Source of the DNA: Oceanisphaera profunda
GTDB lineage: Bacteria; Pseudomonadota; Gammaproteobacteria; Enterobacterales; Aeromonadaceae
NCBI RefSeq assembly: GCF_002157895.1
Contig: NZ_CP021377.1
Coordinates: 1,178,001-1,242,000 of the forward strand
Direction: 5' to 3'
Length of the DNA stretch: 64,000 nucleotides
Shown piece by piece: positions 57,762-64,000 of the stretch. The position numbers and the translations under genes were made by a program. The notes beneath the pieces were generated by a model. The model was given only the letters and a program-made list of their open reading frames with translations, was not told the DNA's origin and did no database searches. Every line of letters starts with the position of its first letter. The first letter of the stretch is position 1.

Positions 57762-58547
57762 TTAAGGAGCCGCATCAATGGTGCCCATAATGGTTTGTAC
57801 ATCCACCATCGCCTGTTGACTGACGGTAATAAAGCCACGTTGCGGTCGATCAAGGTCCACCACCAGCGCGATCAACACCGCAAACGCTATGTTCAACGGC
57901 AGTACCGCGACCAGCCTGCGCTTGCCATAAAAACCAAGCTGCAGCCCTAACATCACCATGGAAAGCAGCGTGATCACCAGTAGCCCGTACCAGACATTTT
58001 CTGGGATCTGACTGTGCACGGCCGCCACTTTTCTTTGCTCGCCTTGGCTAATCACTTCTATGATGGATTGCACCACCATAGCCGTAATATCGTCAGGCTT
58101 GTTTTCAGCGGCGGCAGTGGCGTGAACCCACAACAATTGATAAATTTCATGAGACTGCGACAACGCAGTTTGCAGATCGCGATCTTGAATAACTTGCAGA
58201 CGAACTTGGATGTACCTGCGCAATTGGCGTTTCATCTCTAGCTTTTGCGGCGTGGCGACTAAGTCTGCGAGCAGATATGCGCTTTGCACCGCCGCCGCTT
58301 CGGTCACCACGTTCTGGTTGCGGGTTTGAAACTGAGACACAGTAATGGAGAAAATGAGCGCGAGGATAAACGCCAGCATGCTAAGTAAACCGGCGACCAT
58401 CGCACTAATCGAGTCCGGCGTTTCTTTACTTAGTCGAGCACGACGCCGACCAATCAAATAACCTGCTTCGCATGCTATCAAGGCCAGTACCACAGTACCC
58501 AAAAAGATGCCGGGTATAGACGCCGAGGTTATCCATCCGGTGATCAT
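57762..58547 (-). CDS. DUF4239 membrane protein
   Basis: A 261-residue inner-membrane protein of the DUF4239 (bestrophin-like) family. Helices: about 10-32 (IPGIFLGTVVLALIACEAGYLI), 48-68 (AMVAGLLSMLAFILALIFSI), 188-208 (YGLLVITLLSMVMLGLQLG) and 215-232. Between them is a helical, charged segment with QFQTRNQNVVTEAAAVQSAYLLADL and RRYIQVRL. AGG-rich GGAGAAGGG precedes the start. A channel role has been suggested for distant relatives; here the partner genes are the DUF1254 array and an outer-membrane protein. Confidence 0.82.
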   Translation of the reverse strand: MITGWITSASIPGIFLGTVVLALIACEAGYLIGRRRARLSKETPDSISAMVAGLLSMLAFILALIFSITVSQFQTRNQNVVTEAAAVQSAYLLADLVATPQKLEMKRQLRRYIQVRLQVIQDRDLQTALSQSHEIYQLLWVHATAAAENKPDDITAMVVQSIIEVISQGEQRKVAAVHSQIPENVWYGLLVITLLSMVMLGLQLGFYGKRRLVAVLPLNIAFAVLIALVVDLDRPQRGFITVSQQAMVDVQTIMGTIDAAP

Positions 58548-58588
58548 TGCCCTTCTCCCGCCACAGACCCGTTAATTAAGCGCTAGCT

Positions 58589-59431
58589 CTAGCTCTTATT
58601 CGGATACAACAGCGTAACGGTGAAGCGCAATCCCCACTCCGCTGCATTGTCTGGCGCTTCTAGGTAATAGCGAGCACCGCCTTGAAAGCTGACCATTTGC
58701 GGGCCAATTTTAGTGACTTTGCTGTAGGCAAGGTTTAGCGGCACTGTCCACTGATCGTCTTCCCAGTTATAGGTAGACTCCAGTGCAGCATTGATGGTGC
58801 GCCCTTGACCCAGGCCTTTGGCCAAAAATGGCTGCAAATAAGTGGCATTAATATCATTGCGATTGCTGTCACCGGCAAATGACCAAATATGATTGGCGAG
58901 CCCACCATAGGTCCAGCCGTTCGCGGTTTGTTTAAGCACTACCGCAGTTGGGCCACCGCCCCACTTTTCTCCGCCCAGCAGATCATCGGTCGCCGTTGGA
59001 ATAAGCAAAGCCGGGCCCGCACCCCAAGTCCAGCCGCTGGCAGTTAACGCCTTGGGCGAAAAAAACAAGCTCTGAGTGACATCACCGAGACCAAATTGAT
59101 TGCCTGCCCCGGGATAGATGTCTTCTTGAAAAGCAATGGGCAGTATGGTGCGCGAAATCATATTCCAGTCATCACTAATCGAGACAGGAATAACAGGCTG
59201 CACATTGAGGGTAAACTTGTAGCCTTTATCGAGCGCGCCTATGCCATCGTCGTAGTTCAACTGCATAGGTACACTAATGAGGCTAGCTATAGGGTTGGCT
59301 AATTGTTTGGCCAGTTCATCGGCAGAGCCTTGGGCGTAGGCAACTGAACAGCTGGCGCTGAATAGTGAGGTGAAAATGCTGAGTGTGTAGACATGGCGTA
59401 AACGCTGGCTTTTTTTCAATGATGAATGCAT
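58589..59431 (-). CDS. Outer-membrane transporter-like protein, MetA-pathway phenol type
   Basis: A 280-residue outer-membrane beta-barrel. A long signal (RHVYTLSIFTSLFSASCSVAYA) precedes QGSADELAKQLANPIASLISVP. The mature sequence has the typical features of the Phenol_MetA_deg family (PMQLNYDDGIG, GLGDVTQSLFFSP, WGAGPALLIPTATDDLLG, GGLANHIWSFAGD and W.L.FTVTLLYP). The start at 59431 has AGAGGG upstream. It is the first gene of the minus-strand block and lies 41 bases above the DUF4239 gene. The name of the family does not prove phenol transport. Confidence 0.82.
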   Translation of the reverse strand: MHSSLKKSQRLRHVYTLSIFTSLFSASCSVAYAQGSADELAKQLANPIASLISVPMQLNYDDGIGALDKGYKFTLNVQPVIPVSISDDWNMISRTILPIAFQEDIYPGAGNQFGLGDVTQSLFFSPKALTASGWTWGAGPALLIPTATDDLLGGEKWGGGPTAVVLKQTANGWTYGGLANHIWSFAGDSNRNDINATYLQPFLAKGLGQGRTINAALESTYNWEDDQWTVPLNLAYSKVTKIGPQMVSFQGGARYYLEAPDNAAEWGLRFTVTLLYPNKS

Positions 59432-59582
59432 CGTTCCCTCTCTTAATTTGTTAATGGATGTCCTTCTCCGTTCATCAAGCTTAATCGCTTTCTCTCTGAT
59501 TGCGAAAGTATTTTTATCTTTTTGCTAAATTAATTTTTTACTAATGTAAGGACTTGAAATATATAGGCACCCAGCCAGATTA

Positions 59583-59647
59583 GCTTAATTGGCTTAATTG
59601 GCTTAATTGGCTTAATTGGCTTAATTGGCTTAATTGGCTTAATTGGC
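59583..59647. repeat. Tandem nonamer array, about 7 copies of GCTTAATTG
   Basis: Seven full copies of the 9-base unit GCTTAATTG plus two bases, uninterrupted, in the 469-base gap upstream of the DEAD-box helicase gene. The rest of that gap is AT-rich without an obvious gene. TTAATT is self-complementary, so each unit carries a small palindrome. Confidence 0.95.
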
Positions 59648-59900
59648 AAGCGTGATCTAATTGCAATACACCCGTCATTTAAAGCTTAAATATCGGAGTT
59701 AGATAGCTGACGCAGAAATAAACGCTACCGTTACTCTCTCTGGCCGCCCTGTTCGCACTAAAATTTGCTGTTATTGATAATACGAACGTTAAGCTGCACA
59801 AAATTCCGTCAAAATTGTAATCAAACCTCTCTTATCTCGGCAAAATACTGTATTATCTGGCCTCGTTTTTTGACTGTAGCTACTCTACAGAGGATCTCTT

Positions 59901-61295
59901 ATGCAATTTTCATCTTTAGATTTAGCCCCCGATCTGCAACGCGCTCTGGTTGCCTGTGGCTACAGTGCTATGACACCCGTACAAGAGCAGGCCATAGTGC
60001 CGGCGCGTCGGGGTAAAGACTTACAAGTGACCGCGCAAACCGGTACCGGTAAAACCGCCGCCTTTGCTATTCCCGTATTGCAGCGCATGCTGGATAAGCC
60101 CAAAGACACGGTCGCCTATCGCCCACGCACACTTATTTTAACGCCGACTCGTGAATTGGCCGAGCAGCTTGGCGACTCTATTAGTGCCTATGCCCAGTTT
60201 TTGCCAATCAGTGTGACGGCACTTTACGGTGGCGTAAAAATGGGTGGCCAAGCGAATAAGTTAAAAGCCGGCGTTGATATCGTAATAAGCACCCCAGGGC
60301 GTTTGTTAGAGCATATGACGCTCGGCAATCTTGCCTTAAGTGATGTGGAATTTGTGGTGCTCGATGAAGCGGACCGTATGTTAGATATGGGCTTTATCAA
60401 TGACGTGCTGAAATTGATGCAACTGACTGCCAAAAATCGTCAAACCTTATTGTTTTCGGCCACCACTTCTCCGGCGGTAAATGAGCTGTCTCATAAAATT
60501 TTGCATGATCATCAGCAAATTCGTGTGACTAAAATCAACAGTACCGCTGAGACAGTGACCCACACTCTGTATCCGGTAGAAGAAAGCCGTAAGATTGAGC
60601 TGTTTGAAGCGCTATTGGCCGAGCATAACTGGTTTCAGGTCTTGGTATTTACCAGCACCAAAGAACAAGCAGATCGTTTATTAGAAGGTCTGAAGAAGAG
60701 CAAGGTAGAAGCCGCCGTGTGTCATGGCGATAAGAGCCAAGGCTCTCGCCGCCGTGCCATTGCCGACTTTAAAGCCGCTAAAATACAAGTGTTGATTGCC
60801 ACCGAAGTGGCCGCTCGTGGCTTGGATATTCAAGGCTTGGATTATGTGGTGAACTTTAACCTGCCATATTTAGCTGAAGACTACGTACACCGCATTGGTC
60901 GTACCGGTCGTGCTGGCGCCACCGGTACTGCAATCTCGTTTGTGAGCCGTGAAGAAGAGCAATCATTAGAGCGCATTCAAAAGCTGATTGGTGGCGAGAT
61001 CCAACGCATCATCAAACCCGGTTTTGAAGTGACCAGCCGCGCCTCTTTGCTGAAGAGCTTGTCACGCAAGGTGATCAGTGGCCGCTCTAACCGCGCCAGT
61101 GAAACCACCATTGAGCTGGTTAACTCCGGCGACAGCCAGCCTAAAGGCAAGCCGCGCCGCGCCCGCCCAAGTGGTGAAACTGAGCACAAAGTAGCAGCTA
61201 AGCCGGTGCATTATAAAAAGAACCAAAAGCCTCAAGAAGCGGGCCCCAAGAAGAAGAAATTACGCGGTAAGCGTGCACAGCAGCATTCTCGTTAA
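59901..61295 (+). CDS. rhlE: DEAD-box ATP-dependent RNA helicase, RhlE-like
   Basis: A 464-residue RNA helicase. Motifs in order: Q motif GYSAMTPVQEQAI, I AQTGTGKT, Ia PTRELAEQ, Ib TPGRL, II DEAD, III SAT, IV VLVFTSTK, V ATEVAARGLDI and VI HRIGRTGRAG. The C-terminal about 100 residues are basic and low in complexity (KPRRARPSGE..KKKKLRGKRAQQHSR), as in RhlE- and SrmB-type proteins, where they bind RNA. GAGGATCTCTT precedes the start. A strong bidirectional terminator follows. Confidence 0.92.
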   Translation: MQFSSLDLAPDLQRALVACGYSAMTPVQEQAIVPARRGKDLQVTAQTGTGKTAAFAIPVLQRMLDKPKDTVAYRPRTLILTPTRELAEQLGDSISAYAQFLPISVTALYGGVKMGGQANKLKAGVDIVISTPGRLLEHMTLGNLALSDVEFVVLDEADRMLDMGFINDVLKLMQLTAKNRQTLLFSATTSPAVNELSHKILHDHQQIRVTKINSTAETVTHTLYPVEESRKIELFEALLAEHNWFQVLVFTSTKEQADRLLEGLKKSKVEAAVCHGDKSQGSRRRAIADFKAAKIQVLIATEVAARGLDIQGLDYVVNFNLPYLAEDYVHRIGRTGRAGATGTAISFVSREEEQSLERIQKLIGGEIQRIIKPGFEVTSRASLLKSLSRKVISGRSNRASETTIELVNSGDSQPKGKPRRARPSGETEHKVAAKPVHYKKNQKPQEAGPKKKKLRGKRAQQHSR

Positions 61296-61346
61296 TCGCT
61301 GTTGGCGTTAATATCCTGAGGTTTTAATAAGGATTAACCGCACACA

Positions 61347-61384
61347 AAAATGCCGCCTGTGAAGTGATTCACAGGCGGCATTTT
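61347..61384 (+). terminator. Bidirectional terminator between rhlE and the GTDGVDRF gene
   Basis: A 17-bp perfect stem (AAAATGCCGCCTGTGAA with its complement, 61347-61363 and 61368-61384) and loop GTGA, T-rich on both strands. Confidence 0.93.
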
Positions 61385-61438
61385 AATAGGCTCACCTTTT
61401 TGCTTAAACCTATAAAGCGCTACTTAAATAAATGGCAA

Positions 61439-61834
61439 TTACTGAGTAGCCAGTTGACGCATGCGGCTGTCGAAGCGGTCTACACCGTCGGTGCCATTGC
61501 TGGCCATGTTCAAGCTCACAGTCGCAGGAGTGGCATGCGCGTTGTCCTCTAACTGCAATGACACAACCCGCTCTTGAAAACGATCCACACCATCGGTGCC
61601 GTTACTGCCAACATTAAGATAGATTTTGGCTGGCACACAGTCTGCGGTACTAATGCCGGCGCGCTCAGCTTGAAGTTTGGCCATTTTGGCTTGGAAGCGG
61701 TCTACGCCATCGGTACCTTGGCTCATGGCGCTAAAGCAAACGCCGCCGCTTGTATTTTCAGCACTGGCAAACGCGGCTTGAGCAGACAATAAACTGGTGG
61801 CGGCAATAATAAGCAGTGAGGTAGTTTTCAACAT
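61439..61834 (-). CDS. Small exported protein with three GTDGVDRF repeats
   Basis: A 131-residue exported protein; the ATG at 61834 (AGGAC upstream) begins the signal MLKTTSLLIIAATSLLSAQA cleaved near AFA-SAEN. The mature part carries the octapeptide GTDGVDRF at 40-47, 79-86 and 114-121 in the pattern S-x-GTDGVDRF-x-x-R/K-M/V-x-x-L, spaced 39 and 35 residues apart. Two cysteines (33 and 66) lie around the first repeat and could pair. I know no named family for it. The D-x-D/G-rich repeat could bind metal (inferred). It is monocistronic between two terminators or gaps. Confidence 0.8.
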   Translation of the reverse strand: MLKTTSLLIIAATSLLSAQAAFASAENTSGGVCFSAMSQGTDGVDRFQAKMAKLQAERAGISTADCVPAKIYLNVGSNGTDGVDRFQERVVSLQLEDNAHATPATVSLNMASNGTDGVDRFDSRMRQLATQ

Positions 61835-62004
61835 GATGTGTGTCCTAGATGACCGGCCTGTCCGGTTGATAGACACAGCATACCTTGATCACACTGACGA
61901 GAAGCTGACAGCTAAATGACATTCTTGTCATCTTGGTAAATAACGGCTGTCACCTTAAACGAACCAGCATGGCACGACCCACATTGGCAAAAAGATGAGG
62001 ATGT

Positions 62005-62673
62005 ATGACATTAAATATCTTGGTGTTTTTAGGCTCGGTACGCATCAGCGGCCCACCCACTCCGGCGCGATTAGGCCAACGGGTGGCGTTATGCTGTGCG
62101 CAACAATTAACGGCCCTGCAGCATAATGTGACTGTGATTGATCCTCTGGATTATGACTTAGGTGCTAGCTTCAAACCTTGCTTCTCTTATAAAGCAGGCG
62201 CGGCACCTGAGCCATTGCAGCAACTGGCGGAGCTGATTAAGGCGGCGGACGGTTTTGTGATGGTGAGCCCAGAATATAATCACAGCATGAGCCCCGCCTT
62301 AGCCAACTTATTGAATCACTTTGGTAGCTCGCTGTTTTCCTATAAGCCCTCGGCCATCGTCACTTATTCGGCGGGCCAATGGGGAGGCGTGCGCGCAGCC
62401 ATTAATATGCGCAGCTTTTTATCAGAGCTAGGCTGTTTGCCGGTGTCCGCCATGATCCACCTGCCAAAAGCACAAGAGGTACTGACCGCCGAGGGCGAGT
62501 ATTCAGCAGGCGTGAATGCCAGCGATTGGGACGGATATTTTAGTCGTACCTTTAGCCAGTTAACTTGGTGGGCCAGTGCCGCCAAGCAGTATGAGCAAAG
62601 CGAGGGCAGTAATCTTAAGCCCGGCGCTTTTACGCGTAACCCAGCCCAGCGCAATGCGCCAAGTTCGAGTTAA
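62005..62673 (+). CDS. NADPH-dependent FMN reductase-like flavoprotein
   Basis: A 222-residue flavodoxin-fold protein. The N-terminus MTLNILVFLGSVR and the FMN loop VSPEYNHSMSPALANLLNHF, then VTYSAGQWGGVRAAINMRSFLSELG, are hallmarks of the FMN_red family (quinone, azo-dye and flavin reductases). The C-terminal 30 residues are polar and probably disordered. It is convergent with the PlsC-type gene, 10 bases away. Substrate cannot be deduced. Confidence 0.88.
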   Translation: MTLNILVFLGSVRISGPPTPARLGQRVALCCAQQLTALQHNVTVIDPLDYDLGASFKPCFSYKAGAAPEPLQQLAELIKAADGFVMVSPEYNHSMSPALANLLNHFGSSLFSYKPSAIVTYSAGQWGGVRAAINMRSFLSELGCLPVSAMIHLPKAQEVLTAEGEYSAGVNASDWDGYFSRTFSQLTWWASAAKQYEQSEGSNLKPGAFTRNPAQRNAPSSS

Positions 62674-62683
62674 AAAGATAAGA

Positions 62684-63385
62684 CTACTCAATTTTAGCGG
62701 TAATGCATTGGCTGAGCAGGGTTTCGTAGTGGGTGGTGAGAGCAGCAAGATACTGCTCCGCGTCATCGTTACTTGCCATGGCCTCCCCAATAACGACATC
62801 GCAGTTAAAAGGCACCAAAAGCGCTTCGCCCTTCGGCAGTGCCTTGCCTAAGCCTTGTAAGATAATCGGCACCACTTGGGTGTCGGGATACTGCTGGCTA
62901 AGGTGATGAATACCGCGCTTCAGCCTAAATACCCGCTCTTCGGTAAGGGAGCGGGTACCCTCTGGGAAAAACACGATAATTTGCTGATTTGCTAACGCCG
63001 TATAGCAGCCTTGAAAAAGCTCCTCGCGGGGCACTTTTCCGGCGCGCTCAATGGGAATGATGTCTAGGCAATGAATCGAAAACCACGCAATCCACTTGTT
63101 CTTCATAAAGTAGTCGGCCGCCGCCACTGGGCGCACTCGGTGCAACTGCGACAAGGGGTACAAGCTCATTAACACCAGTGTATCGAGGTGGCTGGTGTGA
63201 TTGGCGGCCAAAATGGCGGGGCCCGTTTTAGGCAGCCCTTTGCGGTTAATAATATTTAGGCCCAGTGCAATCAGCACCACCGGCTTAACGATAAGTAGAA
63301 AAAACAATATTTTTAGCCACTTCTGCTCGGCAATGCTGTGTGCAGACTTTTTGAGCAATGGCTTTTTCATAGCTGGCTGACTCAT
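62684..63385 (-). CDS. plsC: 1-acylglycerol-3-phosphate acyltransferase-like protein
   Basis: A 233-residue membrane-bound acyltransferase. The catalytic block NHTSHLD (62-68) and the FPEGTRS block are intact, with one or two hydrophobic helices before them (ILFFLLIVKPVVLIALGL). It makes phosphatidate from lysophosphatidate in the family scheme. It lies 9 bases from cdsA, in the same operon, so the two could run consecutive steps. It is a second-type PlsC, different from the usual plsC near parC (inferred). Confidence 0.85.
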   Translation of the reverse strand: MSQPAMKKPLLKKSAHSIAEQKWLKILFFLLIVKPVVLIALGLNIINRKGLPKTGPAILAANHTSHLDTLVLMSLYPLSQLHRVRPVAAADYFMKNKWIAWFSIHCLDIIPIERAGKVPREELFQGCYTALANQQIIVFFPEGTRSLTEERVFRLKRGIHHLSQQYPDTQVVPIILQGLGKALPKGEALLVPFNCDVVIGEAMASNDDAEQYLAALTTHYETLLSQCITAKIE

Positions 63386-63394
63386 AGCTCATCC

Positions 63395-64000
63395 TTAGGC
63401 GATAAAATCTTTGGTGATGTAATAAAAGTAATGGAAAAATATTGGGGTGCTGTACATCAAACTGTCCATTCTATCGAGCAAACCGCCGTGCCCTGGGATC
63501 AGTGAACCTGTGTCTTTAATGCCAATATCACGTTTGATGGATGACAGCACCACATCGCCAATAAAGCCCACGCAGGCAATCAAAAAGCCCGCTACCAAGC
63601 CTTGCTGCCAGCTTAAAATGGTCAACCAAGGCGCCAGCACTGTGGCTAATAGGGTGGTAGTGACCACGCCACCGATAAAGCCTTCCCAGGTTTTATTGGG
63701 GCTGACCTTAGGGATTATCTTATGTTTGCCAAATTGCTTGCCGAATACGTATTGGCTCACGTCGTTACTCTGAGTGATAAATAATAAAAACAATACCAAG
63801 CCAATAAAGCCGGATTGTTCATGAAAACGCTCTAAGTTCACCAAATAAGCAATATGGCTTAAGGTAAACACCGCCAACATTAAGCTCCATTGAATGGTCG
63901 CGTTAGCCTTGATATAGCCTTTAGTTTCGCCAATTAAGGTGGCGCGCATGGGCAAAAACAAGAACATATACACGGGTATAAAAATAATAAACATGCCATA
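63395..64000 (-). CDS. cdsA: Phosphatidate cytidylyltransferase (3' part)
   Basis: About 200 residues of an integral inner-membrane enzyme that makes CDP-diacylglycerol. The signature is present: SSIKRDIGIKDTGSLIPGHG followed by GLLDRMDSL. Multiple helices precede it. The reading frame runs to the window edge without a stop, so the 5' end is outside; the ATG at 63994 is probably internal. It is upstream of the PlsC-type gene and gives a compact phospholipid pair. Confidence 0.88.
   Translation of the reverse strand, partial: YGMFIIFIPVYMFLFLPMRATLIGETKGYIKANATIQWSLMLAVFTLSHIAYLVNLERFHEQSGFIGLVLFLLFITQSNDVSQYVFGKQFGKHKIIPKVSPNKTWEGFIGGVVTTTLLATVLAPWLTILSWQQGLVAGFLIACVGFIGDVVLSSIKRDIGIKDTGSLIPGHGGLLDRMDSLMYSTPIFFHYFYYITKDFIA

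Overview
The window looks like chromosome from a gammaproteobacterium, probably an aquatic or marine member of the Aeromonadales or a relative (Oceanimonas/Oceanisphaera/Zobellella-like; inferred from gene order and protein sequences, not tested). A conserved backbone, ygiM - cca - uppP - folB - plsY - tsaD - rpsU - yqeY - dnaG - rpoD - tRNA-Ile2, matches the enterobacterial order, but accessory blocks have been inserted into it.

Layout. 1-1.4 kb: the 3' part of a PitA-type phosphate permease and a YgiM-like SH3 protein, followed by a 12-copy heptamer tandem repeat. 1.8-6.4 kb: an unrecognised four-helix membrane protein with a coiled coil, and a bifunctional PutA that lacks the DNA-binding domain. 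6.7-16.7 kb: a formate dehydrogenase-N and selenocysteine island (fdnG with an in-frame UGA and SECIS hairpin, fdnH, fdnI, fdhE, selA, selB, tRNA-Sec, fdhD). The island carries both the selenoenzyme and its decoding machinery, but selD is not in the window. 17-26.8 kb: the backbone operons. Cca here has lost its HD phosphohydrolase motifs.

27-30.5 kb: a methionine module: mesD (core MetE-like, folate-independent synthase), mesX (DUF1852) and a MetR-type regulator, with a cluster of MetR-box-like sites upstream of mesX. 31-34.6 kb: a phosphonate/phosphite-type ABC transporter (phnD, phnC and two permeases) with no catabolic genes beside it. 34.6-38.5 kb: a scrambled region holding a decayed partial copy of the ammonium transporter gene, an AT-rich and probably transferred D-2-hydroxyacid dehydrogenase that lacks its expected catalytic arginine, a broken PAS-GGDEF gene and an intact amt. 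38.6-42.1 kb: an MHYT-GGDEF-EAL c-di-GMP protein and RlmA.

42.3-59.4 kb: a long minus-strand block of envelope and exported proteins: a PlpD-like patatin/BamA-type phospholipase, a glycine-zipper protein, a beta-barrel protein, a two-repeat periplasmic protein, an exported HAD phosphatase, six consecutive DUF1254/DUF1214 proteins, a DUF4239 membrane protein and a MetA-pathway-type outer-membrane protein. The six-gene DUF1254 array, with two visible subfamilies and one recent duplication, is the strongest candidate for an undescribed system. 59.9-64 kb: a DEAD-box helicase, a small exported protein with three GTDGVDRF repeats, an FMN reductase-like flavoprotein, a PlsC-type acyltransferase and the 3' part of cdsA.

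Non-coding structure includes two copies of a roughly 300-bp MITE-like element with a conserved frame and different self-complementary cores, a REP/MITE-like palindrome, two tandem repeats, several factor-independent terminators and three good sigma70-type promoters. No CRISPR array, rRNA or complete insertion sequence was seen.
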